A stretch of DNA of 64,000 nucleotides from Flavobacterium soli DSM 19725 (GCF_000422705.1 NZ_AUGO01000001.1:616452-680451); one strand, 5' to 3'. Numbered from the stretch's first letter, positions 1 through 8,613 are shown. Made by a program: numbers and translations. Notes: generated by a model from the letters alone, not told the origin.

Positions 1-535
1 GAATCATGTCCGACTCTCCTTGTTCCATCGGAATTTTATCTTTCCGCACAATTTCTTCAAATTGAAGTTGCAACGAAGCTATAGCAGTATTGATTTCAGG
101 AACCAAAGTCACCACTTTATTAGCCGGAATATTATCCAAATTCATATACAAATCCAACGAATTTATTTGAGTCGTCAAAATCGAAATCCTGCTTTTTACT
201 TGGGGATTGTTAAACTTCGGAGGAATATTTGCATTAAGATAAAACACCTTTTGTGACAGCGTTTTCGATTTTTTCTTGAAAGCACCAATCGAACTTTTAG
301 GTTTCTGTTTCAATTCGGTCAAAAAGCCCTTCCATTCTTCCCAATTGCTAACCCATGTTTGGGTTTCGCTATTCATTGGCCTTTCGCTAAAGTTCCAGTT
401 TTTACTAATCGTTTCAAAAACCTGTTCTCTTTTTTCCAGATTTTTCACTCGTGCCGTTTCACGTTTTGCCTCATCATCCTGACACGAAACCCCGATAACC
501 ATCAGCAAAAAAATATAATACAACTTAATTTTCAT
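1..535 (-). CDS. Lipoprotein of unknown function, cut by the window edge
   Basis: An open frame runs from an ATG at 535-533 to the window edge, giving 178 residues with no stop, so the C-terminus is missing. The N-terminus is a lipoprotein signal: a short basic start, a hydrophobic stretch, then the lipobox GVSC with the Cys at about residue 18, followed by QDDE, whose acidic residues are compatible with surface export. The mature part is mostly helical and polar, with Trp-rich segments (NWEEW) and many Lys, and ends in a predicted helix (IASLQLQFEEIVRKD). I do not recognise a family. It is divergent from the threonine dehydrogenase gene, separated by about 350 bp that contain a dispersed repeat. 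Confidence 0.75.
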   Translation of the reverse strand, partial: MKIKLYYIFLLMVIGVSCQDDEAKRETARVKNLEKREQVFETISKNWNFSERPMNSETQTWVSNWEEWKGFLTELKQKPKSSIGAFKKKSKTLSQKVFYLNANIPPKFNNPQVKSRISILTTQINSLDLYMNLDNIPANKVVTLVPEINTAIASLQLQFEEIVRKDKIPMEQGESDMI

Positions 536-654
536 CAAAAGCGTTTTAGAACCACAAAGTTAAAGATGAATTCCCAATTATAAGTTGTCTATTAAGAATT
601 ATTAACGAATGTTGTTTTGTTTTTAGGAGCGAAAGGCTAGGTTTTAAAATAATC

Positions 655-736
655 CATATTCCTGCCATCCTTCCAAATCTTTTTATTTTTTTAAAGAAAA
701 AAAATAAAAAGGATTTTCCCTCCTGTCAGGGCTAGG
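655..736 (-). repeat. Dispersed hairpin repeat, copy 1
   Basis: Read on the minus strand the element starts with TAGCCCTGACAGGAGGGAAA, passes through an A/T-rich inverted repeat (TTTTTATTTTTTT against AAAAAAATAAAAA) and ends with GCAGGAATATGG. The copy at 26170-26250 matches it at 73 of about 75 core positions. Two more divergent copies lie at 16069-16153 and near 51118-51184. A relic-like flank (GCGAAAGGCTAGG) lies at 629-641. No reading frame is present. Apart from this element and the tdh promoter, 536-887 shows nothing recognisable. Confidence 0.8.
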
Positions 737-858
737 ATAAAAACTTTAGGCTTCTATTAATCTTTCTTGAAAAGTAGCACTTGTCAAAACGATTCTGTTA
801 CATTTATAAAAACCTTTCAAAAAAGTAATTCTGGAAAGAAGATATTTTGCGAAAACGT

Positions 859-866
859 TATCTTTG
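859..866 (+). promoter_or_regulatory. -7 element TATCTTTG for tdh
   Basis: TATCTTTG matches the Bacteroidota -7 consensus TAnnTTTG exactly and lies 21 bases before the tdh ATG. This gives a predicted leader of about 15 nt. No clear -33 TTG was found at the expected spacing. Confidence 0.55.
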
Positions 867-887
867 CGTCACTAAACAACACCTCAA

Positions 888-1826
888 ATGAGTACTAAAA
901 TATTAATCATCGGAGCCTGTGGTCAAATTGGAACCGAGCTTACCCAAAAGCTTCGATCCATTTATGGCACCGAAAACGTAATTGCTTCCGATATTAGAAA
1001 ACTAAATACCGACGTTGTCAATTCAGGACCTTTCGAGGTAGTAAACGCGTTGGATTTCAATCAAATCGAACACCTTGTCGAAAAGCATCAAATCACAGAT
1101 GTTTACTTGATGGCAGCTTTACTATCGGCTACAGCCGAAAAAAATCCTGCATTTGCATGGGATTTGAATATGAATTCGCTTTTCCACGTCTTGAATTTGG
1201 CGAAAGCCGGAAAAATAAAAAAGATCTTTTGGCCTTCGAGTATCGCTGTTTTCGGACCTACGACTCCAAAGGAAAATACCCCTCAATATACCATCATGGA
1301 ACCTTCAACGGTTTATGGCATCAGCAAACAATCTGGTGAAAGATGGTGTGAGTATTACCATAATATCTTTGGTGTCGATGTGAGAAGTATTCGTTATCCG
1401 GGATTAATTAGCTGGTCTTCGCCTCCTGGTGGCGGTACTACAGATTATGCTGTGGATATCTACCACAAAGCCTTGAGCGACAAAAAATATGAATGTTTCC
1501 TTTCGTCAGAAACGAAGATGCCCATGATGTATATGGACGATGCCATTAACGCGACCATCCAAATCATGCAGGCTCCTGTTGAAGCGATCAAGATCCGTTC
1601 GTCCTATAATTTAGCGGCAATGAGTTTCACGCCAACGGAAATTGCTGCCGAAATCACGAAGCATATTCCAGATTTCACAATTACATACAATCCAGACTTC
1701 CGTCAAAAAATAGCCGACAGTTGGCCAGCTAGTATTGACGATAGTAGTGCACGAGAAGATTGGGGCTGGAACCACAAATTTGATTTGGATTCGATGACTC
1801 AAGACATGCTGGAGCATTTGTCCTAA
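888..1826 (+). CDS. tdh: L-threonine 3-dehydrogenase, SDR (epimerase-like) type
   Basis: The 312-residue protein oxidises L-threonine to 2-amino-3-ketobutyrate with NAD+, in the cytoplasm, as the first step of threonine breakdown to glycine and acetyl-CoA. It is the short-chain type, not the zinc-dependent medium-chain type of E. coli. The Rossmann motif GACGQIG is at residues 9-15, the catalytic Ser is in PSS around 116-118, and the YxxxK pair is Y143/K147 in TVYGISK. The length equals that of the characterised Flavobacterium frigidimaris enzyme, from memory of that family. No kbl-like ligase gene is adjacent. It is a single-gene unit with its own promoter and a terminator shared with the convergent globin gene. 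Confidence 0.9.
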   Translation: MSTKILIIGACGQIGTELTQKLRSIYGTENVIASDIRKLNTDVVNSGPFEVVNALDFNQIEHLVEKHQITDVYLMAALLSATAEKNPAFAWDLNMNSLFHVLNLAKAGKIKKIFWPSSIAVFGPTTPKENTPQYTIMEPSTVYGISKQSGERWCEYYHNIFGVDVRSIRYPGLISWSSPPGGGTTDYAVDIYHKALSDKKYECFLSSETKMPMMYMDDAINATIQIMQAPVEAIKIRSSYNLAAMSFTPTEIAAEITKHIPDFTITYNPDFRQKIADSWPASIDDSSAREDWGWNHKFDLDSMTQDMLEHLS

Positions 1827-1830
1827 ACAT

Positions 1831-1864
1831 AAAAAACGCCATTCTAATCATGAATGGCGTTTTT
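1831..1864. terminator. Bidirectional terminator between tdh and the globin gene
   Basis: AACGCCATTC and GAATGGCGTT form a 10-bp perfect stem around a short TAATCAT loop. An A run precedes it and a T run follows it, so it can end transcription from either side. Confidence 0.85.
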
Positions 1865-1887
1865 CTTCAAAACTAACTCAGGGGAAC

Positions 1888-2481
1888 TTATTCTTGAACG
1901 ATAGGATCTCTCAAAGATTCTAAAACGGCTACTACATCACCAATCAAGGCTTGGTCTGTAACACCGTTTAATCCAGCGGCAGCTCCTACATATCCTATAA
2001 ATTTAGTATAATCTGCATCATTTGCTTTAGTACCCATTCTTGGGTTTTGTGCAGGATCGTGTGCTTCAACCATTCCTAAACCAGAATACGTATTAGTGTC
2101 TCCTCCTCCAGTATTGGCTGAGAAAAAATCCGTAAGGTTCTTACTTAAAACAGCTACATTGGTTGCATTTCCATTTGAAACTTCACCAACAATTGGAGCA
2201 AAGTGAGCTCCTAAATTGCCATTGCTTCCTGCTACAATATCAGCAACAATTAAGGTAATAGTAGAATCTACAACTGAACGGTAGCTCAAACGACCCTGTT
2301 CGATCATTTGTCCAGGATTGTTAGGGTCAGCAACCTTAGTAGTTCCGCCTAGTTTTTCATACAGTGTTAATTCTGCTGGTGGAACAGGAGTTGGGCTATC
2401 GGCATCACCGTCACACGAGACAGCGAAAACACCCGCTCCAATGGTCATGGCGCAAAGCGCGAATTTTGAAAACTTTTTCAT
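1888..2481 (-). CDS. Lipid-anchored group 1 truncated haemoglobin
   Basis: The 197-residue protein begins with a lipoprotein signal peptide (lipobox AVSC, Cys at residue 23) and a short DGDADSPTPVPP linker. The rest aligns by eye with group 1 truncated haemoglobins: LYEKLGG at 40-46, a DFFSANTGG segment, then YSGLGMVEAH with the probable proximal haem His at residue 141, and a C-terminal helix VVAVLESLRDPIV. Typical trHb1 proteins are about 115-130 residues, cytoplasmic and without a signal. Here the domain carries an insert between LYEKLGG and the E helix and would sit in the periplasm or outer membrane. Its role could be O2 or NO binding, or electron transfer. It lies 17 bases after the membrane-protein gene at 2499, so the two are probably one operon. 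Confidence 0.8.
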   Translation of the reverse strand: MKKFSKFALCAMTIGAGVFAVSCDGDADSPTPVPPAELTLYEKLGGTTKVADPNNPGQMIEQGRLSYRSVVDSTITLIVADIVAGSNGNLGAHFAPIVGEVSNGNATNVAVLSKNLTDFFSANTGGGDTNTYSGLGMVEAHDPAQNPRMGTKANDADYTKFIGYVGAAAGLNGVTDQALIGDVVAVLESLRDPIVQE

Positions 2482-2498
2482 AATAAAGGTATTTATAG

Positions 2499-2936
2499 TT
2501 AATTAAAAATTCTTTTTATTCCTCTGGAAAACTTATACTTAAAACTGCTTTCATCCATTACAGGACAAACTCCTTTGGATGCAATATCTACTGGGATTAC
2601 TAGCCTCTCAGCCTTGTAGTTTCCTTTTGCCATCAGTTGCGCAAACACTTGTTCTGAATTCACGGTTTTAATGTCATGATAATACACCACTACATTCTTT
2701 TCTGGAAATACTTTTGGGTTTTTTACTCCCGCAATACTCTTCATGTTCCTGTGAATTTCTTTTGCCTTGAGCGAATCTATTGGCTCCTTAAAGTCAATAC
2801 GGCTAATTTGCATGGTTGCATTGTCATATTGTACTGGTTTTGCCGTAACGATATGTACAACAAGTACCGTAAACAAGATTAGAAAAATAGAAACAATACT
2901 TATTGCCGCTATTTTAATGCTTTTGTGAATTTTCAT
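2499..2936 (-). CDS. Membrane-anchored small protein with an HMA-like fold, globin partner
   Basis: The 145-residue protein has one N-terminal transmembrane helix (about residues 8-32) followed by an extracytoplasmic domain. The pattern strand-helix-strand-strand-helix (MQISRIDF, then SLKAKEIHRNMKSIAGV, then NVVVYYH, then NSEQVFAQLMAKG) resembles the ferredoxin-like fold of heavy-metal-associated domains. The usual CxxC is absent. A single Cys in KGVCPVMDESSFKY near the C-terminus could bind metal or haem. It is transcribed just ahead of the lipid-anchored haemoglobin, which suggests a joint role in haem, metal or redox chemistry at the envelope. The fold call is by pattern only. Confidence 0.6.
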   Translation of the reverse strand: MKIHKSIKIAAISIVSIFLILFTVLVVHIVTAKPVQYDNATMQISRIDFKEPIDSLKAKEIHRNMKSIAGVKNPKVFPEKNVVVYYHDIKTVNSEQVFAQLMAKGNYKAERLVIPVDIASKGVCPVMDESSFKYKFSRGIKRIFN

Positions 2937-3076
2937 AGCTTTGATTTTATCGGTTTAAATTAAATTTACGAATACAAAAAGGCTTTGGTTTTTAAACAGT
3001 TCTTAAAAAAGTATTAAAGCTGCCTATTTATATTTTTTCTAAATAATACATTTAGAATACAATAACCCTAAATCAA

Positions 3077-3109
3077 CAAAAAACTCCAAACAAATGAATG
3101 CTTGGAGTT
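3077..3109 (-). terminator. Terminator of the NTF2-like lipoprotein gene
   Basis: AACTCCAA and TTGGAGTT form an 8-bp stem around a 12-base loop, followed on the minus strand by a T6 run. It lies 26 bases after the stop codon at 3135. Confidence 0.75.
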
Positions 3110-3134
3110 CTAATTTAGGGAAGGTTATGGTGCT

Positions 3135-3644
3135 TTATTTTTTTGCTTTCAGGGTGTTGATTAAGGCGTCGTCAAATTTAGTTTTTTGCTTGACAACTTC
3201 ATTCGTATTGTCGTTTGGTATTGTAATGGACAACACATAATGGGCAATTTTCCATTCGCCATTTTCTTTTCTCAGGATACCTGATCCACGGCATATTTTC
3301 ATTTGGGTATCCAACAACTCATCAAACCAAGCGATTTTGCCGCTTTCATCTATAAAGATATTTCGTTCGATTGTGGTGAAATACCATGCTTTTCCTTTGT
3401 CAAAATGTGGTTTGGAATAGCTTTCAAATGCTTTTCTGTCCCAGTTTTCTGTAGGGTCGGTCCCGATAAAAATAGCATCATCGGTCATTAATGAAAAGTA
3501 GTTGTCAAATTTTGCTTCGGCGGCAGCCTTATGCCACTTTTCTAGTGTTTCCTCAATTATTTGCTCGTTGTTAGGTGTAGTTTGATAGGTTTTGCAGGAA
3601 ATAAAAGTGGTAGCTACTAGTATTACGACAATAATTTTTTTCAT
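3135..3644 (-). CDS. NTF2-like (SnoaL/DUF4440-type) lipoprotein
   Basis: The 169-residue protein has a lipoprotein signal (FISCKTYQ, Cys about residue 17) and a cone-shaped NTF2-like domain. The domain shows IIEETLEKWHKAAAEAKFDNYFSLMTDDAIFIGTD at the start, KAWYFTTIERNIFID in the middle, and GSGILRKENGEWKIAHYVLS at the end, the usual strand signature of these folds. Such domains bind small ligands or act as isomerases, but no catalytic set can be assigned here. It stands alone downstream of the ammonium transporter with its own terminator. Confidence 0.75.
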   Translation of the reverse strand: MKKIIVVILVATTFISCKTYQTTPNNEQIIEETLEKWHKAAAEAKFDNYFSLMTDDAIFIGTDPTENWDRKAFESYSKPHFDKGKAWYFTTIERNIFIDESGKIAWFDELLDTQMKICRGSGILRKENGEWKIAHYVLSITIPNDNTNEVVKQKTKFDDALINTLKAKK

Positions 3645-3749
3645 AGTAAAAGGTTTTGCTACGAAAATAAAGAATTTTTATATGGCATACGCCAAAAGAT
3701 TTATTTTTAGAATAGGACCTGTGTTGATACAATCAACTTTTGCTAAACC

Positions 3750-5165
3750 TCACGAGACTTGGGATTCGGTTGCTTTAACGAGCTCCAGCATGGGGTTGTG
3801 CAATGCGGCATCTTTATGAGGGTCGAGTGTCTCGTCGTGTTGCGAAATATCAAGACCAATATGTTCCGACTCTTCAGAGACACGAAGCGGAATAAAAAAG
3901 TTAGTTACCTTGAACAACAGTAATGATCCCAAAAACGTAAACACTGATACCAGCACCAAGGCCATCATGTGGTGACCAAAAACATTCCATCCGCCATGCA
4001 CGAGGCTTGCATTTTCGCCTTGAGCAAAAATTGCTGTTAGGATCATCCCCATAATTCCGCCAACACCATGACAAGCAAATACATCTAGGGTATCGTCGAT
4101 TTTTTTCATGGCTTTTGAATACAGCACCTTGTTTGAAACAATAGCGGTTATAAACCCGAAGAACATACTTTGGGGAATCGTGATAAATCCGGCGGCAGGT
4201 GTGATGGCCACGAGCCCAACAACGGCTCCGATACAAGCTCCAAGTGCCGATACTTTTCGGCCATGCAATCGGTCAAAAAACACCCATGTTAGCATGGCGG
4301 CTGCAGAAGCGGTAGTGGTAGTAGCAAAGGCCATTGCTGCAGTACCATTTGCCGCAAGGGCAGAACCTGCATTGAATCCAAACCATCCAAACCAAAGCAT
4401 TCCTGTTCCTAGTAGTACAAAGGGGATGTTTGTGGGGATGTGCTTGCTGTTTTTTCTTTTTCCTAGCACTAAAGCTCCTGCTAATGCTGCAAACCCAGCA
4501 CTCATGTGTACCACCGTTCCGCCTGCGAAATCCTTCACACCAAAGTAAGTGCCTAAAATTCCGTTGGGATGCCATACAGCATGACAAAGAGGTGCATAAA
4601 TCAAGAGCGTGAACAAACAAATGAATAGGAGGTAAGATATAAAACGGACTCTTTCAGCAAAGGAACCCGTAATGATAGCTGGCGTGATGACGGCAAACTT
4701 CATCTGGAACAAAGCGAATAATATAAAAGGGATTGTAGATGCCATCTTGTTATGAGGCAATACATTCACATGGTCGAAAAAGGCATAGGAAGTAGGATCG
4801 CCTATGATACTATAGAATCCATCTCCAATATGAAAACCAACAGGATCTCCAAAAGCCAAACTAAACCCAACTGTAACCCAGAGAAGGCAAACCACACCGA
4901 GACATACAAAGCTTTGCAACATGGTCGAGATCACATTTTTTTTACCCACCATTCCGCCATAAAAGAAGGACAGTCCCGGTGTCATCAATAGGACAAGGCA
5001 TGAGGCGGTTAGCAACCACGCAACATCAGCAGGAACAATTTGTTCGACGGTTCCAAACTGCGAAATTATCTTAGGAGTGGCTACTGCATCAGGCCATAAT
5101 AAACCCGTTATGGAAACGATACTGATGATGATAAACGAAATTACCCAGCGTTTTTCTATTTTCAT
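3750..5165 (-). CDS. amt: Ammonium transporter, Amt family
   Basis: The 471-residue inner-membrane protein carries the Amt signatures: a pore segment VAWLLTASCLVLLMTPGLSFFYGGMV, then TIPFILFALFQMKFAVITPAIITG, and the twin-His region VVHMSAGFAALAGALVLG and ACHGVGGIMG. It has eleven or so hydrophobic helices after an N-terminal signal-like helix, and a 50-residue polar C-terminal tail (EESEHIGLDISQHDETLDPH). It conducts NH3/NH4+ into the cell. Amt genes are often paired with a P-II gene (glnK), but none is present on either side. The next gene downstream encodes an unrelated lipoprotein. Confidence 0.93.
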   Translation of the reverse strand: MKIEKRWVISFIIISIVSITGLLWPDAVATPKIISQFGTVEQIVPADVAWLLTASCLVLLMTPGLSFFYGGMVGKKNVISTMLQSFVCLGVVCLLWVTVGFSLAFGDPVGFHIGDGFYSIIGDPTSYAFFDHVNVLPHNKMASTIPFILFALFQMKFAVITPAIITGSFAERVRFISYLLFICLFTLLIYAPLCHAVWHPNGILGTYFGVKDFAGGTVVHMSAGFAALAGALVLGKRKNSKHIPTNIPFVLLGTGMLWFGWFGFNAGSALAANGTAAMAFATTTTASAAAMLTWVFFDRLHGRKVSALGACIGAVVGLVAITPAAGFITIPQSMFFGFITAIVSNKVLYSKAMKKIDDTLDVFACHGVGGIMGMILTAIFAQGENASLVHGGWNVFGHHMMALVLVSVFTFLGSLLLFKVTNFFIPLRVSEESEHIGLDISQHDETLDPHKDAALHNPMLELVKATESQVS

Positions 5166-5455
5166 AACTATATATTTTTATGTTATACCCTTTTTATTTA
5201 GGGGTAAAATTATAAAAAATGTATTTATTATTTAAAACGTATTGATATTTTTAGGGGGTGTTATTTCAATTTTTGTGATTTTATCAGATATGAGTCGGTA
5301 TTTTTATATTTTATATTTTTTTCTGGTCATTTACGATTTTATTGTATTTAATTCCTATCAAAACGAGACAGTAGGGGATTATGCTATATCTATTTTGCTC
5401 CCGAAATACCTTAGTAATAGAGCTATTATGCCTTTTTCAAAATCGTTTTGGTGTA

Positions 5456-5665
5456 GGTTGGTACATCAGCATAGTCTGAAACAAATGTTTGATGGAAGGT
5501 TAGTTTATCAATAGGATTTAAAACAAATGTTTTAAGGCATGTTAGTACATTAATATATTCTAAAACAAATGCTTCAAGATAGGTTAGTGCATTAATATGG
5601 TTTAAAATAAATGTTTCAGAACAGTATAATACACCAATATTGTATAATACAAATGTTTCAGGGTA
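5456..5665 (+). repeat. Tandem array of five degenerate 42-bp units
   Basis: Five units start at 5456, 5498, 5540, 5582 and 5624. Each follows the pattern GGTTAGTACATTAATAT..., then a T-AAAACAAATGTTTCA core. Units differ at roughly 10-15 positions and all are exactly 42 bp. In one frame they read as a 14-residue repeat of the form RLVHQHSLKQMFDG, but stop codons interrupt units 2 to 4, so it is not now a gene. A sixth unit starting at 5666 is very degenerate. Together with the AT-rich stretch 5166-5455, which holds nothing recognisable, it fills the 597-bp gap between amt and the GH30 gene. Confidence 0.85.
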
Positions 5666-5703
5666 TAAAGTAGTATATCGAGTTATAGAAAAAGGGTTTT
5701 ACA

Positions 5704-5745
5704 AAATAAAATAACCACCATTTGCTTCTGTTCAAATGGTGGTTA
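5704..5745 (-). terminator. Terminator of the GH30 gene
   Basis: TAACCACCATTT and AAATGGTGGTTA form a perfect 12-bp stem around a 10-base loop, followed on the minus strand by a T-rich tract. It lies 18 bases after the stop codon at 5763. Confidence 0.85.
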
Positions 5746-5762
5746 CAAGTGTTTAGGAGGTT

Positions 5763-7193
5763 TTACCATATAAATGTTCCCGTAGCACCAGCTTGTAGTA
5801 CCGCCGTTACAGTTTTATTTTTGTTTTGAATAGTAAATTGCTGAGTAGTACTGTTTGTATTCAAAACAATAAGCACTTGTTTTCCATCGGGTGTCGTGTA
5901 GGCCACATTTGGAAGATTGGCAACTGCTGTACTCTCTATCCGAACTGATCCGGGTCGGACGAATTTCGCAGCATGTCCCATTACATAATAAGCGATATTC
6001 CGAGTAACCTTTGAGCCATCAATCGTGATGGCTCCCATACAGGAAGTACAACCACCTTGATCCGTGTGCGGGTCATATAAAGGATCTGCAGCTAGGTTCC
6101 ATTGCAAAACGTGCTTCGCCCAGTTTTGTGGTGCTCCAATGATGAGGTTTTCGATGTTCCACTTCAAGTCTTCAGGAAAATTACCCGGTCCTCCCGTCCA
6201 TTGTTCAGTAAAATAGATATTCTTGTTAGGATAAGCATCGTGAACAGTTGACATGGCGGTTATTTTACCTCCATAGAGATGAAAGGCAGAGCCATCTACA
6301 AAGGCATTGGCTTCTGGATCATTGAGGATTTCCAAAGGATATTCGGGTTTGTCACAGTTGTGATCATATACTATAATCTTAGTGTTGAGTTGGGCTCTTT
6401 TGAAGGCAGGACCAAGGTTGTTCTTGATAAAAACGGCCTGATCTTTTGCCTCCATATACATGCTCGGATTGTTTCCTGGATGCAGCGGTTCGTTTTGGAT
6501 CGTGATGCCATCAATCGTGATGCCTTCCTTTTTCATTTCCTGAATGTACTTCACAAAATAGTTGGCATACGCTTCATAATATTCAGGCTTCAAGCTTCCG
6601 CCTTTGGTGTTATTATTGGTTTTCATCCAAGTAGGGGCCGACCATGGTGAGGCGATGATTTGTATCTTCGGGTTGATGGCTAGGATTTGTTTTAGAAGTG
6701 GGATGAGACCCGTCCTGTGGTCATGTGCCAGACTAAACTGCTTGAGTTGAGGATCAATTTCGCCGAAGGGCAAATCATTATACGAAAAAACACGGTCGTC
6801 CAAGTCAGATGCTCCAATGCTCAATCGTAAAACACTGATCCCGATGTTCGTGCCCGTTGTGGAAAAAAGCTCTTGTAACAGGGAGTTTCTACTAGCCGTG
6901 TCCATCTTCGAAATCAATTGTGCACTACCACCATTTAGGCAATAGCCAAAACCGTCCATGGACTGAAAGGTCTTCGAAGGGTTGAGTTTTATAGTGGGAT
7001 TGTTGTTCTGGCTTTCGCCAAAGACTAGCGGATTTTGTTTTTCCAGCAAAGCTGATTTGTCTCCGGTTGTCAGCCAAAAATCTACCGACGTTTTTTGTTT
7101 TGAAGTTGTCTCGGTTGCCTCGTTTAGCTTCTTGCTGCAACCTGAAAGTGAAATAAGTGCTACGAAAAAGAGTGTCTTGAAAATGGATTTCAT
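5763..7193 (-). CDS. Glycoside hydrolase family 30 lipoprotein
   Basis: The 476-residue protein has a lipoprotein signal (SLSGC, Cys19) and a GH30 (beta/alpha)8 barrel with a short C-terminal beta domain. The hallmark GFGYCLNGGSAQLI is near 81-94, and IIASPWSAPTWMKTN spans about 179-193. The acid/base Glu is E235 in TIQNEP and the nucleophile Glu is E330 in IYFTEQWTGG. GH30 enzymes act on beta-glucosidic links such as beta-1,6-glucan, xylan or glucosylceramide. The layout looks closest to beta-1,6-glucanases, but the subfamily is uncertain. It is a single-gene unit and no SusC/D pair is adjacent, so this is not a classical polysaccharide utilisation locus. Confidence 0.88.
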   Translation of the reverse strand: MKSIFKTLFFVALISLSGCSKKLNEATETTSKQKTSVDFWLTTGDKSALLEKQNPLVFGESQNNNPTIKLNPSKTFQSMDGFGYCLNGGSAQLISKMDTASRNSLLQELFSTTGTNIGISVLRLSIGASDLDDRVFSYNDLPFGEIDPQLKQFSLAHDHRTGLIPLLKQILAINPKIQIIASPWSAPTWMKTNNNTKGGSLKPEYYEAYANYFVKYIQEMKKEGITIDGITIQNEPLHPGNNPSMYMEAKDQAVFIKNNLGPAFKRAQLNTKIIVYDHNCDKPEYPLEILNDPEANAFVDGSAFHLYGGKITAMSTVHDAYPNKNIYFTEQWTGGPGNFPEDLKWNIENLIIGAPQNWAKHVLQWNLAADPLYDPHTDQGGCTSCMGAITIDGSKVTRNIAYYVMGHAAKFVRPGSVRIESTAVANLPNVAYTTPDGKQVLIVLNTNSTTQQFTIQNKNKTVTAVLQAGATGTFIW

Positions 7194-7290
7194 GTATTTT
7201 AATTTTATTGGAGGCTAAAATTAAAAATATAAATTGCTTTCATTTCCCGAAAACCCTGGTTGTAGTGTTTTTGTAAAGTTTTTTTATGTT

Positions 7291-8052
7291 TCAATCACCC
7301 CCACAACCTCCACATCCACTGCATCCGCTATCACCTCCACATCCAGAACTACCTGAACTCTCCCAACTATTATCAAAAGAATCAGAAAATCCATAATAGT
7401 GAGAACAGGCAAAGCCATAATCACCATCTTGCTTGTCTTCTTTTGTCGTGGCTAAAAAGGCTTTGTTGATATAGTCTATCAAATCCATTCTGATGTTATC
7501 AATTAAAAAAACATTGCCATTTATGGTTTTTAGGATTTCTGTCGCCCTTTCATCAGTCGATTTTATAAGAGTTGGGAGTTCTTTTTCTAGCTGGTGGATT
7601 TCGGTGCGAATTTTTGATTCGATATCCAAACCTTGATTTGTAAGCGAATACAAGCCAAAAATTTGTTGGAATATATTTTGGCTGATGTGTCCTGTGCTTA
7701 TCAGACGATTAATAATGATTGCCTTGTAATGTGAAAAATTCTTTGCGTTTTGAAATCCTATCTTAACCATACTCTGGAAAAGAATTCGGATATCATTGTC
7801 TTTCCTGAAGGGGTCTATAAAAATTGCTTCGTGATCCAATGGTCGATAGCCAAAAAATCGTCTACCATCTTCAACATATCTATATATTTGTGTTGTTCTG
7901 CCTACTTCTTTTTCGACTTCAGTGATGACTAATATTTGTTTGAGTAATAAATCCAAAAAGGTCACTTTTAATAATTCCTTCAAGTATCTTCTTCTTTCTT
8001 TTCTCAAAAGGAAGAACAATTCTGCTGGAGTAAACTTTGATAGATGTGTCAT
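7291..8052 (-). CDS. Unknown protein with Gly/Cys-rich C-terminal tail
   Basis: The 253-residue protein is mostly helical (FTPAELFFLLRKERRRYLKELLKVTFLDLLLK at the start; later IRTEIHQLEKELPTLIK) and ends with about 25 residues rich in Gly, Ser and Cys, including four Cys in the last 16 residues. Tails of this kind occur in TIGR04222-type proteins, and the N-terminal part is compatible with that family. That is recollection, not a search result. No signal peptide is seen. Its ATG overlaps the end of the upstream gene by four bases, so the two are translationally coupled. The tail could bind metal or be a modification substrate. Confidence 0.7.
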   Translation of the reverse strand: MTHLSKFTPAELFFLLRKERRRYLKELLKVTFLDLLLKQILVITEVEKEVGRTTQIYRYVEDGRRFFGYRPLDHEAIFIDPFRKDNDIRILFQSMVKIGFQNAKNFSHYKAIIINRLISTGHISQNIFQQIFGLYSLTNQGLDIESKIRTEIHQLEKELPTLIKSTDERATEILKTINGNVFLIDNIRMDLIDYINKAFLATTKEDKQDGDYGFACSHYYGFSDSFDNSWESSGSSGCGGDSGCSGCGGCGGD

Positions 8053-8546
8053 TTTTTTAAGAAATCAGGTTTAGTAATGATCCAAGTATTATTTATATCG
8101 ATTCTTTGGAAATTGGTATTTTTAAATCGTATATCCGAAGAAGGCCAGATATCTGGAGGAGGAATATTTTTAAAAGTAGCCTGATAGAGATTTTTTGTTT
8201 TTAAATACCAATCCGTAAACTTTGTGTTCTCTTTTTGGCCACCTTTTGTTGGGCCGTGATGTATTTGTCGGTTGAGTATGTTTTGGCAAAAGTCGATCCA
8301 ATAGGATTCTGTATAAAGAAGATGGAGATGCCAAACTTGATCGACTTGGTCAGAAGGTGTGAGTGGATGAGTGGCACTACAAATCAGCATCATGAATTTT
8401 TTATATTCTTCAATGCATCTTAAGGAGTATTCTATCGTCCAACCATTTTCTCTGGAAAGCCTGTCGCTGAAGGATAACGATGAATTGGGGTCATCCAATT
8501 CAAAATTCTTAATTTGGAGCCATAAATTTTCTTGTTCTGGACTCAT
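8049..8546 (-). CDS. Glycine-rich-domain-like (DUF1399-type) protein
   Basis: The 165-residue protein carries the motif DQVDQVWHLHLLYTESYW, with H73 and H75 spaced as HxH, preceded by EEYKKFMMLICS and followed by IHHGPTKGG (HH at 96-97). This arrangement resembles the conserved core of glycine-rich-domain-containing proteins (DUF1399), whose biochemical role is unknown. The clustered His residues suggest a metal site. It overlaps the next gene, for the Gly/Cys-tailed protein, by four bases. The two resemble halves of a module that in other bacteria can be one protein; that is inference. Confidence 0.65.
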   Translation of the reverse strand: MSPEQENLWLQIKNFELDDPNSSLSFSDRLSRENGWTIEYSLRCIEEYKKFMMLICSATHPLTPSDQVDQVWHLHLLYTESYWIDFCQNILNRQIHHGPTKGGQKENTKFTDWYLKTKNLYQATFKNIPPPDIWPSSDIRFKNTNFQRIDINNTWIITKPDFLKK

Positions 8547-8613
8547 GTTTTCACAATTGTTATTGCTAATTTAAGATATTTTGGAATGCAAAATTTATGG
8601 ATAGAAAAATAAT

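Noticed and set aside
5242..5514. Plus-strand frame of 90 codons in front of the 42-bp array
   Set aside because: The frame is hydrophobic at its start but shows no family pattern, and its end falls in the repeat array. The gap composition is non-coding.
5456..5665. Possible CRISPR array
   Set aside because: Units are contiguous at 42 bp with no spacers, and no cas genes are near.
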